NCBI GenBank assembly: GCA_958295895.1
Contig: CATQHI010000005.1
Location: 196,501-260,500 of the forward strand
Origin: Saprospiraceae bacterium
GTDB taxonomy: Bacteria > Bacteroidota > Bacteroidia > Chitinophagales > Saprospiraceae
Length of the DNA stretch: 64,000 bases
Direction of reading: 5' to 3'
A model generated the notes under the pieces. It saw only the letters and a list, made by a program, of their open reading frames with translations, did not search any database and was not told the DNA's origin. Made by a program: the position numbers and the translations under genes. Each line of letters opens with the position of its first letter. Within the stretch, counting starts at the first letter, position 1. This document shows, piece after piece, positions 17,888-25,570 of this stretch.

Positions 17888-19162
17888 CTACCGCAGTTGC
17901 TTGCGCAGGCCCACCTGTAGCCCGCCCATCCAGTAGTGCTCCGAAAGGGCGGCGTCGGGGGCGGTGAACGAGCCGGTATACTGCTTGAAGAAGGGCTCCA
18001 CCAGGAGCTCCAGGCTGCGCTGCTTACCGATGGGGTAGGTGGTCGTCAGCGAGGTGGTCCAGCCCAGGCCGAGCTGACGGCGGTACTGCTCTGCGGTAGC
18101 CAGCTCACGGGGCCGGGCGGAGGCGGGGTCGAGGTAGTGACCGCTTACGCCGGCGGTGTAGTGCAGTAGCGGACCGGCGTTGATACCTACCCGTAGGCGG
18201 CGGCCGGGCAGTTCGTAGCTGGCCAGCAGCGGTACTTCGAGGAGGCGAAGGCGGTTGTTGCTACGCAGCAGCCGGTCGTTGCCCTGGAGCATAGACTCGT
18301 ACTCGAACTGGTTGCGGAGCTCGGTGTAGGTCAGACCGGTGACCAGTCGCCAGGCCCCTCCGAGGCGGTAGCGCAGGCGGGCACTAAGCTGGTAGCTGAC
18401 CTCGGGAAATTCACTTACTTCCCGCAGCTCGCGCTGGGCCTGGCTACCCTCGGCCTGTAGACCGAAGCGCTGGTGGGCGTAGGCGGCCCCCAGTACCAGT
18501 TCGCCCTGGAAGCGCTGGCGGCCGCTGGCGCGGAAGCCTCCTTCGGGCGTAGCGTTAATCGGGCCTAGGGTAAGGAGTAGGGGGGCAAGGAGTAGGGGCT
18601 CAGGGGGGAGGGTCGAAATCGCTACGGTGGCTAGCTGTTGCGGCCTGAAATCTGACCTCGGGGGTACGCTGTTTACTGATTCCTCTGTACTAGGTGAAGT
18701 GAATGACTGCACGGGAGCGGAAGCTGTGGCTGTTGTACCGGAGGTAGCACGTAGATCGGCGGTATCGGATAGAATGGCGCGATCCTGTGTGGGGGAGGCG
18801 GGTGGTACGATGGCTGCCGTTCCGTCGGTTTGCACCTGCGTAGCCCGCCCACCCTGTGTTGCTGCAGCGGTAAGGCTGTCGTACACCAGGTAGCTGCCGC
18901 CGGCAAGGGCAAACAGGAAGAGCAGGGCCACGGCGGCATACCGGCGCAGGGCAGCGGGTCTACGGGCAGCGACGATACGCGCCCACATGCCCCGGGGTAC
19001 GGCAGCCTGCCGGTTGGCCAGGGTGGTGGCGAAGAGCTGATCGAGGGCTTCTCCCTCGGGGATGGTGGCTTTGTTGGCCTTAATTTTTTTCCACAGATCG
19101 GCTGGTACCTCGGGCTTGCGGTTACCGAGGCCGTCGCGGAACAGTTGGTCGAGTTCACTCAT
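17888..19162 (-). CDS. Anti-sigma-like N-terminus fused to outer-membrane beta-barrel
   Basis: A 424-aa protein. Residues 1-70 hold two copies of a ~26-residue motif, LDQLFRDGLGNRKPEVPADL and LDQLFATTLANRQAAVPRGM, each followed by W-x-x-I. One transmembrane helix (about 75-95) follows, then a low-complexity Thr/Ser/Pro linker. A C-terminal PorT-like beta-barrel region has alternating strands such as ARLRYRLGGAWRLVTGLTYTEL and a terminal aromatic strand. It overlaps the ECF sigma gene by 4 nt, so the two are translationally coupled. In Bacteroidota such proteins are thought to act as membrane-linked regulators of the cognate sigma factor. How one chain could span both membranes is unclear. The motif duplication is unusual. 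Confidence 0.72.
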   Translation of the reverse strand: MSELDQLFRDGLGNRKPEVPADLWKKIKANKATIPEGEALDQLFATTLANRQAAVPRGMWARIVAARRPAALRRYAAVALLFLFALAGGSYLVYDSLTAAATQGGRATQVQTDGTAAIVPPASPTQDRAILSDTADLRATSGTTATASAPVQSFTSPSTEESVNSVPPRSDFRPQQLATVAISTLPPEPLLLAPLLLTLGPINATPEGGFRASGRQRFQGELVLGAAYAHQRFGLQAEGSQAQRELREVSEFPEVSYQLSARLRYRLGGAWRLVTGLTYTELRNQFEYESMLQGNDRLLRSNNRLRLLEVPLLASYELPGRRLRVGINAGPLLHYTAGVSGHYLDPASARPRELATAEQYRRQLGLGWTTSLTTTYPIGKQRSLELLVEPFFKQYTGSFTAPDAALSEHYWMGGLQVGLRKQLR

Positions 19163-19731
19163 ATGGCGATGCGTTGGCGGTGGGCGATTTGCTGCTGCAG
19201 CACCTTGCGGGCCTTGAGGAGCTGGGAGCGGGAGCTGGCCTCCTGGATGCCGAGCCGCTCGCCGATCTCCTTGTGGCTGTAGCCCTCGATGGCGTAGAGG
19301 TTGAACACGATGCGGTAGCCGTCGGGCAGGGCTTGGATAAGCTGCAGCAGTTCCTGCTCGCCCAGATCGGCGTAGGCCGTGGGGGCACCGCCGCGTTCGG
19401 GAGTGTTATCGAGGCCGGTCTGCTCCATGCTAAAGCGCTTGCGCTGGTAGGTCTTGAGGGCCACGTTGACGCACAGGCGGCGGGCCCAGCCGGCAAAGGA
19501 GCCCTGGAAGCCGTACTTCGGCAGCTTGGCGAACAGGCGCACGAAGGTGTCCTGCAGCACGTCCTCGGCCTCGGCCTGGGTACGGCAGTAGCGCTGGCAG
19601 ACGCCCATGAGCAGGGGGGCGTAGCGGTCGAAGAGCGCGCGCTGGCAGCGCTCGTCGTCGCGTAGGGCACCCTCGATCAGTTCTTTTTCCTTCATGCTCA
19701 GCATTGGGGGCTGGGGTTTAAAGGTAGACAC
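19159..19731 (-). CDS. ECF RNA polymerase sigma factor
   Basis: A ~190-aa sigma-70 family extracytoplasmic-function factor. Region 2 contains CQRALFDRYAPLLMGVCQRY and AEDVLQDTFVRLFAKL; region 4 contains LIQALPDGYRIVFNLYAIEGYSHKEIGERLGI, the helix-turn-helix that binds the -35. Translation probably begins at GTG 19731, because a near-consensus box TAACTTAG ends six bases upstream; ATG 19704 or 19695 are alternatives. The start codon lies inside a 25-bp inverted-repeat arm shared with the divergent gene. Coupled to the downstream anti-sigma/barrel gene, which likely controls it. Confidence 0.92.
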   Translation of the reverse strand: MSTFKPQPPMLSMKEKELIEGALRDDERCQRALFDRYAPLLMGVCQRYCRTQAEAEDVLQDTFVRLFAKLPKYGFQGSFAGWARRLCVNVALKTYQRKRFSMEQTGLDNTPERGGAPTAYADLGEQELLQLIQALPDGYRIVFNLYAIEGYSHKEIGERLGIQEASSRSQLLKARKVLQQQIAHRQRIAI

Positions 19732-19787
19732 TGCGCGCTAAGTTATAGTGGTCTGGCTCACCATAACTTAGCGCGCAGTGTCTACCT
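19722..19787. repeat. 25-bp perfect inverted repeat containing both divergent starts
   Basis: Arms 19722-19746 and 19763-19787 are perfect complements, separated by 16 nt. Each arm contains a TAACTTAG box, six bases, and the GTG start plus the next two codons (Ser-Thr) of one of the two divergent genes. The structure is a mirror-image divergent promoter and start region, and could also form a cruciform. Confidence 0.85.
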
Positions 19788-21073
19788 CCCGTCCGAACTA
19801 TCCGCTGCTAATTCTGGCCTACCTGCTGCTGTTTGTGGGCTGCGCAGCGGTGCTGTACTGGGAGGGGAGCGTGCGGGTACTGCCGGTAGAGGCGCGGCTG
19901 CTGCGCTTCGATGCCAACTTTTACCTGGGCATTCGGGATAGTGGCTACGGTTACAATCCGGGCAACCCCAGCACGGCAGGTTTTTTCCCGCTCTTTCCCT
20001 ACGTGTGGCGGTGGTCAGGACTGGGCATCGCCGGCATCTGCATTGCCAACGGTCTGCTCTACCTGGTGAGCCTCGGATTCCTCTGCCGGCTACTGCGGCC
20101 TAAGCCCATCGTGCTGGGGCTATTCATGTCGTTGCCCTTTTTATTCTTTGTGTGGACGCCCCTGACCGAGGCGCTCTACTTCGCCCTCACCACCCTGCTA
20201 CTGTACGGACTGGTGCGCAAGAACGGCTGGCTCATTTTCACCTCCCTCCTGCTGGCCGGCCTGACCCGGGCTAGTTTCATCTTCCTGGTGCCGGCCCTGG
20301 TGGGTATGGTGTGGATGACCAGGCCAAAGAAGGAGGCCTTTTCCTGGCCCAGCCTCCGCCGTATCCTACTGTGGTGCCTGCTACCGCTGGGTCTTTCCGT
20401 AGTGATCGTGGCGGTGATTCAGTACGTGCAGGTAGGTGACCCCTTCGCGTACTACAAGTTACAGACCGAGGTGTGGGGGCGTAAGTTCGGTCTGCCGGTA
20501 CTGCCCATGGGGGTCAACAAGCCGCGGTGGATCATCCGTACCACGCGTATGAGCCTGTGGATCGGGGGCCTGGTCTCGGTCATCGGCCTGCGCTACCTCG
20601 TGCAGTGGCTGTGGCGCGACCGGCTGCGGCCCACGCTGCGGCCCATCGAGCTGGTGGCCATCATCTACCTCTGCATGTGCGTGGTGAGCATCGTATTTTT
20701 CAATCCGACCTGGTTCTGGTGGTCACCGGGCGAGCGCAATGCCACCTATTTGGTGGGCATCAACCGCTACCTGCAGCCCAACCCCTTCATGCTGGTCTTT
20801 TTAGTGTACCTCTTCCGGCAGCGGCTGCGTTCGCCCTGGGCCCTGCTGGGCCTGGCCGTGGCTACCCACCTGCTCTGGTTCACCGTGGCTCTGGACTACC
20901 TCTGGAACCAGCCGGAGTACGAGGAGCTGCTCGTGGTGACGGCGGCGCTACTGGCCTACTGGCTGTACTACTACTTTCGCTGGCCCTGGCTGGGGTATGC
21001 CCTGATTGTGTTCGGGGCGGTGGTGCAGGCGGTGACCTTCGATCACTTTTTGTGGGGGCTGCATTTAGACTAG
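19778..21073 (+). CDS. PIG-V-like GT-C membrane glycosyltransferase
   Basis: A 431-aa polytopic inner-membrane protein with roughly ten hydrophobic helices. The first periplasmic loop has RFDANFYLGIRDSGYGYN and TAGFFPLFPYVWR, matching the R-x-D and AFFPLxP pattern of the PIG-V/GT-C mannosyltransferases, with TEALYF and LTRASFIFLVP further on. Such enzymes use polyprenyl-phosphate sugars to glycosylate lipids or proteins on the outer face of the membrane. Substrate unknown. The start is GTG 19778, set by the TAACTTAG box six bases upstream and the inverted repeat. The stop codon forms a CTAG shared with the convergent sulfatase gene. Confidence 0.75.
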   Translation: MSTSRPNYPLLILAYLLLFVGCAAVLYWEGSVRVLPVEARLLRFDANFYLGIRDSGYGYNPGNPSTAGFFPLFPYVWRWSGLGIAGICIANGLLYLVSLGFLCRLLRPKPIVLGLFMSLPFLFFVWTPLTEALYFALTTLLLYGLVRKNGWLIFTSLLLAGLTRASFIFLVPALVGMVWMTRPKKEAFSWPSLRRILLWCLLPLGLSVVIVAVIQYVQVGDPFAYYKLQTEVWGRKFGLPVLPMGVNKPRWIIRTTRMSLWIGGLVSVIGLRYLVQWLWRDRLRPTLRPIELVAIIYLCMCVVSIVFFNPTWFWWSPGERNATYLVGINRYLQPNPFMLVFLVYLFRQRLRSPWALLGLAVATHLLWFTVALDYLWNQPEYEELLVVTAALLAYWLYYYFRWPWLGYALIVFGAVVQAVTFDHFLWGLHLD

Positions 21074-22461
21074 TGTTCGTTGATACTCCGGGCTACCTCG
21101 CCGGCAAAGGCCCGCAACTCCTCCACCACCCCCGGATGCTCCGCCGCCACATCCGTCGTCTCCCCCGGATCGGTGCGCAGATCGAACAGCGATAGCCCGA
21201 TCGAATCCGTGTGGTAAGGTACCGGATAGCCCCCCGTAGCCAGGGGCTCCCCGGCCACGCTGCGATAGGTATGGGGAAAGTGTAGTTTATACCGCCCATC
21301 GGCGCTTACCACCGCCTCCAGGTCGTCGATCCAGTACACGGCGTAGGGGGTGGGGGCGTCGCCGGCAGTCTGCCCCAGGAAGTCACTGAGCCGGTCGTGA
21401 CCGTCGAGGGTACGGTCGGGGAGTGGGGCACCGACCAGGGCGGCCAGACTGGGCAGCAGGTCGATACTCATCAGGTTTGTGGCACTCACCCTGCCCGCCG
21501 CGGTGTGGCCCGGCCAGTAGGTGATCAGCGGCACCCGCACCCCGCCACCAAAGCTGGTCGCCTTACCCTCCCGGAAGGGGGTGCGCCCGGCATGTTCTCC
21601 GTAGCTGAGCCAGGGCCCGTTGTCGCTGGCAAAGACGATGAAGGTATTCTCGGCCATACCCTTCGCGGCCAGCGCACTGCGCAATTCACCTACCCCGGCA
21701 TCAATTTCGGCGATCACGTCGGCGTACAGCCCCTGCCCGGTGGGCCGTAGGTAGCTACTGTCTTCATAGAGCGGCACGTGGGGCAGGGAGTGGGCCAGGT
21801 AGAGGAACAGGGGGCCGGTAGCGGTATCGTGGGCCTCCACGATCCGTACGGCCTCCTCGTTGTACATCCGATTGAGGGTCGTAAAGTCACCCAGGCTATC
21901 GGCCACCTCGGTACCGCGCAGAAGGGGCACCCGCGCCGGAAACAGGCGCGCCATATTCGGCTCCGGGTGACCGCCCCACATATCGTGGCTGTAGGGAATG
22001 CCCAGGTAGCTCTCAAAGCCCTGCTCGGTGGGCAGGAACGGACTATGGTCCCCAAGGTGCCACTTACCCACCATAGCGGTACGGTAGCCTTGGTCGCGCA
22101 GCAGCTCGGCCAGGGTGGTCTCCTCCGGTCGCAGCCCATCCTCCACGCCCGGCATCAGGGCACCGCGTAGGCCCAGCCGGTTGGGGTAGCAGCCCGTCAG
22201 CAGGGCAGCACGACTAGCGGTACACACCGCCTGAGCCACCCGAAAGTCGGTGAAGCGTACTCCCTCCGCGGCTAGGCGGTCGAGTACGGGGGTGGTGACG
22301 TGGGTGCCGCCGTAGGCCCCAATGTCGGAGTAGCCCATGTCGTCGGTGAATACGAGCAGGATGTTAGGGGCAGTGGGCGGGGCCGCCGGTGCAGACTCGG
22401 TCGCGGGGGAGCAGGCGGCAAGTGTGGCCAGGAGTAAGGTGGCTAGCAGTAGATCGTGCAT
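21070..22461 (-). CDS. Sulfatase (type I), lipoprotein
   Basis: A ~463-aa arylsulfatase-type enzyme. MHDLLLATLLLATLAACSP is a lipoprotein signal with the lipobox LAAC, so it is exported and anchored. FTDDMGYSDIGAYGG carries the metal-binding Asp pair, AVCTASRAALLTGCYPNR the formylglycine signature (C-T-A-S-R), GKWHLGDHSPFLPTEQGF the Lys/His site, and FASDNGPW the second metal site. The start at 22461 is preferred over upstream codons because the signal peptide begins there and a box TACCTTCC lies four bases upstream. Probably desulfates an algal glycan together with nearby hydrolases. A one-mismatch GC repeat lies in the linker after the lipobox (22375). Confidence 0.92.
   Translation of the reverse strand: MHDLLLATLLLATLAACSPATESAPAAPPTAPNILLVFTDDMGYSDIGAYGGTHVTTPVLDRLAAEGVRFTDFRVAQAVCTASRAALLTGCYPNRLGLRGALMPGVEDGLRPEETTLAELLRDQGYRTAMVGKWHLGDHSPFLPTEQGFESYLGIPYSHDMWGGHPEPNMARLFPARVPLLRGTEVADSLGDFTTLNRMYNEEAVRIVEAHDTATGPLFLYLAHSLPHVPLYEDSSYLRPTGQGLYADVIAEIDAGVGELRSALAAKGMAENTFIVFASDNGPWLSYGEHAGRTPFREGKATSFGGGVRVPLITYWPGHTAAGRVSATNLMSIDLLPSLAALVGAPLPDRTLDGHDRLSDFLGQTAGDAPTPYAVYWIDDLEAVVSADGRYKLHFPHTYRSVAGEPLATGGYPVPYHTDSIGLSLFDLRTDPGETTDVAAEHPGVVEELRAFAGEVARSINEH
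22375..22396 (+). repeat. Dispersed GC repeat, one core mismatch, in sulfatase linker
   Basis: GGGCGGGGCCGCCGGTGC, one substitution from the core. On the coding strand it encodes the Ala/Pro-rich linker just after the lipobox Cys. Confidence 0.6.
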
Positions 22462-22559
22462 TACGGGAAGGTAGGGAATTGAACAGACCGGGCATTGCCG
22501 AATGACACGGCTAAAGCCACAACTATGGGAGCGCTTATCTTTCCCCAAATGTTAATCGT

Positions 22560-24311
22560 ATGCGCGTGGTTAGGATCAGTCTGCCCCTGTTGTTTTTGCT
22601 GTTGCTATTATCCTGTGGAGGGGAGTCATCTATGGCCCTACCGGGGTTTGCGGGGGAAACCACTCCGGCCATCCAGCTCAATCAGGTAGGCTACTATCCC
22701 GACCAGGCCATCCAGTTTACGGTAGCGGCGACCGGGACCAGCGCGCTCGACCGGCCGGACTCCAGCTACCAGATCACCAACCTGGCCGGTGACAGCCTGG
22801 TGCGGGAGGGCTACCTCGGGCAGCGGCAGGACTGGACCGCACTGGCCGGCGTACTCGCTCAGCCCACCCTGGCCGATCCGCTCCCCGTGGGTGAGTACCG
22901 CATCTACGTGCCGGGAGTGGGGTATTCCGAAGCAGTGCACGTGATGGAAGATGCCCTACAGGCTCCCTTCATCGGCTCACTCCGTGGACTGTACTACCAA
23001 CGCGCGAGTCAGGCCCTGCCGGAGCAGTACGCTGGAGAGTACGCCCGCGCCGCCGGTCACCCGGATACGGAGGTGCTGTATCATCCCTCCAGCGGTCATT
23101 CGGGCGGTAGCATCAGCAGTCCCGGCGGCTGGTACGATGCCGGCGACTACAACAAGTACATCGTCAACGGAGCTTTCCCCATGGGGCAGTACCTGGCGCT
23201 CTACGAAGACGTAGGCGACCCCGCTCCCGACGGCAGCCTCAACCTCCCCGAAAGCGGCAACGGGCAGAGCGACTACCTCGATGAGATGAAGTACGAGCTG
23301 GACTGGATGCTTACCATGCAGGACGAAGATGGTGGGCTGTTCCATAAGCTTACGACCCTGAGGTTCGAGGGAATGGTCATGCCGAACGTAGCGACCAGCC
23401 AGCGGTACATCGTGGGGAAGAGTACCACCGCGACGCTGGACTTTGCCGCCGCCACGGCCCAGGCATCCCGCGTGTACCGCCCCCTGGATGCCGCCTACGC
23501 CGATCGTCTGCTTGCCGCCGCCCGCCGTGCCTACACCTGGGGGACCGCCAATCCAAATGCCGTATTCCGTAATCCGGACGATGTAAGCACCGGCGAGTAC
23601 GGTGACGACAATGCCGACGACGAACGTACCTGGGCCGCCGCCGAGCTCTTCGCCACGACCGGTGAGCAGGAGTACTACAACGAGCTACAGGCCCGCCCGC
23701 CACGTATGCGCTTCAACGCCGGAGAGAGCTGGACCGGCTACATGGGTAACCTGGCCGCCTACACCCTGCTCCGCTTCCCCGACCGTGTACCGCAGGAGAT
23801 GCACCAGGAGCTCCGGCAGCTCGTGATTACCCTGGCCGATAGCCTCGTGATGGACGTAGACCAAAATCCGTACCGCCAACCCATTACGGACTTCGAGTGG
23901 GGCAGCAACTCCGACGTGCTCAACGCCGCGATGCTCCTAGCCGCCGCCCACCGCCAGGAGCCGAAGGAAGACTACGTAGCCGCCATACGCAGTAGCGTCG
24001 ACTACGTGCTGGGCAATAACCCTAATAACGTCTGCTACCTCACCGGCTACGGCGACCGCGCGCCGATGAATATCCACCACCGACCCAGCATTGCCGACGG
24101 TATTGCCGCTCCCGTACCCGGACTGCTCTCCGGCGGCCCCAACAGCAAGCAGCAGGATAAGCAGTACACCACCTACGAAGCCGGAGCAGCCCCGATGCAG
24201 AGCTGGGCCGACCAGGAGCCTAGTTTTGCCAGCAATGAGATCTGTCTGAACTGGAATGCTCCCTTCACCTACGTAACCGGCTACCTGGAGCACGTAGCTA
24301 CCGCAAAGTGA
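22560..24311 (+). CDS. GH9 endoglucanase/cellulase, lipoprotein
   Basis: A 583-aa family 9 glycoside hydrolase. Lipobox LLSC with Cys19. The N-terminal Ig-like CelD_N domain begins IQLNQVGYYPDQAIQFTV. The catalytic (alpha/alpha)6 barrel carries the DAGDYNKY motif (Asp193 and Asp196, nucleophilic-water base), the His motif DRAPMNIHHRPS, and the C-terminal acid in SNEICLNWNAPF. All key residues are present, so activity on beta-1,4-glucan or related glucans is likely. A box TATCTTTC lies 16 nt before the ATG. A short hairpin with a T-run follows the gene at about 24337-24366 and may terminate it. Confidence 0.94.
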   Translation: MRVVRISLPLLFLLLLLSCGGESSMALPGFAGETTPAIQLNQVGYYPDQAIQFTVAATGTSALDRPDSSYQITNLAGDSLVREGYLGQRQDWTALAGVLAQPTLADPLPVGEYRIYVPGVGYSEAVHVMEDALQAPFIGSLRGLYYQRASQALPEQYAGEYARAAGHPDTEVLYHPSSGHSGGSISSPGGWYDAGDYNKYIVNGAFPMGQYLALYEDVGDPAPDGSLNLPESGNGQSDYLDEMKYELDWMLTMQDEDGGLFHKLTTLRFEGMVMPNVATSQRYIVGKSTTATLDFAAATAQASRVYRPLDAAYADRLLAAARRAYTWGTANPNAVFRNPDDVSTGEYGDDNADDERTWAAAELFATTGEQEYYNELQARPPRMRFNAGESWTGYMGNLAAYTLLRFPDRVPQEMHQELRQLVITLADSLVMDVDQNPYRQPITDFEWGSNSDVLNAAMLLAAAHRQEPKEDYVAAIRSSVDYVLGNNPNNVCYLTGYGDRAPMNIHHRPSIADGIAAPVPGLLSGGPNSKQQDKQYTTYEAGAAPMQSWADQEPSFASNEICLNWNAPFTYVTGYLEHVATAK

Positions 24312-24431
24312 GCCGTTCACAAGAAGTAAAGGCATAACACTACGTTTCCAAAAGTGTGTTTTTTATGAACAGTATTTTGCAGTTTGCTGTAATAGCAGAA
24401 CAATTACTAACCTATTAAAACACCCAAAACC

Positions 24432-24929
24432 ATGGATAGCGACCAGCTAACCCAACTTATTAAACAGGGACTCTCGGCCATGAAGTCGGGCAGTAAAACT
24501 GCTTCCCAGTCCGCTAGCGAAGTTCAGAGCGACGCTAGTAACGACCAGCTCAAAAAACTCCTGCAGAAGGGCACCGAAACCTCCAAGCAATGGCAGCAGC
24601 GCGTAGACCGTGCCCTCGAGCAAGCCGGCGGAAGTCAGCAGGAACAGGAGAACGAGATCATGCAGGCCATGGACCGAGTCGGCAAGCAAATCCGCCAGGA
24701 AGCCCCGAACGAGCGTGTACGTGACCTGGGCATCATCGCCAACGGACAGTTGATCCTGCACTACTGGATCGGTGCCTTCGGTACCATGGAAGCCTACTGC
24801 AAGCAGGCGGGCATGGACCAGGCCGCCCAGGAAATGAAGTCCTGCGTCAGCGAGGCCAAGCAGGCTGACGAGAAGTACACCGACATTGCCATGCAGATCA
24901 TGCAACAGCAGCAAATGGCTTCTGCCTAG
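24432..24929 (+). CDS. Ferritin-like DUF892 (YciF-type) protein, copy 1
   Basis: A 165-aa helical protein resembling the DUF892/YciE-YciF ferritin-like family. QLKKLLQKGTETSKQWQQRV and LGIIANGQLILHYWIGAFGT, then DQAAQEMKSCVSEAKQADEK, follow the family's four-helix pattern with the HYxIxxFGT signature. Characterised relatives are stress-induced proteins of uncertain metal-dependent function. No signal peptide. A 59% or so identical paralogue (estimated by eye) follows 158 bp downstream, and a strong hairpin lies between them. The leader is AT-rich, unlike the coding regions, suggesting an independently controlled promoter. Confidence 0.72.
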   Translation: MDSDQLTQLIKQGLSAMKSGSKTASQSASEVQSDASNDQLKKLLQKGTETSKQWQQRVDRALEQAGGSQQEQENEIMQAMDRVGKQIRQEAPNERVRDLGIIANGQLILHYWIGAFGTMEAYCKQAGMDQAAQEMKSCVSEAKQADEKYTDIAMQIMQQQQMASA

Positions 24930-24953
24930 CCTGTAGGGTAAAGTACTGACCGT

Positions 24954-24986
24954 ACCGGCCCACTCCCAACTCGGGGGTGGGCCGGT
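24954..24986 (+). terminator. Strong intergenic hairpin between ferritin-like paralogues
   Basis: A 14-bp stem (ACCGGCCCACTCCC pairing with GGGGGTGGGCCGGT, one G-U) with a 5-nt loop, 24 nt after the first DUF892 gene. No T-run follows, so it may be an attenuator or RNA-stabilising hairpin rather than a classic terminator. Confidence 0.65.
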
Positions 24987-25087
24987 TGCGTTGCTGGCAG
25001 GATCAATCGTAAGGCTAAATGAAAATAATTACAACAATGCCGACGGTTTTGGAGTAGTGAAAGCACCATCACGCAAAACCCATTACC

Positions 25088-25570
25088 ATGGCCAACGACC
25101 AACTCACCTACCTCATCCAGGAAAGCCTCGCCTCCATGCAGGCCGGCGGCAAGATCGCTGAAGACGCTACCGCCGAGATTAACAACGCCGCCACCAACGA
25201 AAAACTGAAGGCCGCCCTAGAGGAGGGCAACAAGACCGCCGAGCAGTGGCGGCAGCGCGTCGACCGGGCCCTCCAGGAAGCCGGCGGCAGCAGCGAGCCC
25301 GGCAATCGCATCATCGAGGCGCTCTACGACGTGAGCAAATCAGTCATCACCAAGTACGGGGACGACTACTCCCGCGACCTGGCCATCATCGAATCCGGCC
25401 AACTCGCCCTCCACTACTGGATCGCCGCCTTCGGTACCATGGATGCCTACGCCAAGCGTGCCGGACTGAGTCAGACCTCCCAGGACATGGAGAAGTGCCG
25501 TAAGGAGGCCGAGCAAGCAGATAAGGAGCATACCGACATCGCTCTTGAGATTATCGAATCACACAGTTAG
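25088..25570 (+). CDS. Ferritin-like DUF892 (YciF-type) protein, copy 2
   Basis: A 160-aa paralogue of the preceding gene: ALEEGNKTAEQWRQRVDRAL aligns with GTETSKQWQQRVDRALEQAG, and LAIIESGQLALHYWIAAFGT with the corresponding HYWIGAFGT segment. The two are a tandem duplication that has diverged at the N-terminus and in the interhelix loop (DDYSRDLAII versus NERVRDLGII). The stop codon is shared by a 4-bp overlap (TTAG) with the convergent lyase gene. Confidence 0.72.
   Translation: MANDQLTYLIQESLASMQAGGKIAEDATAEINNAATNEKLKAALEEGNKTAEQWRQRVDRALQEAGGSSEPGNRIIEALYDVSKSVITKYGDDYSRDLAIIESGQLALHYWIAAFGTMDAYAKRAGLSQTSQDMEKCRKEAEQADKEHTDIALEIIESHS

Noticed and set aside
19722-19787. Invertible promoter (inverton) of the kind known in Bacteroides
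   Set aside because: The spacer between the arms is only 16 nt and holds no promoter; the promoters are in the arms, so inversion would change nothing.
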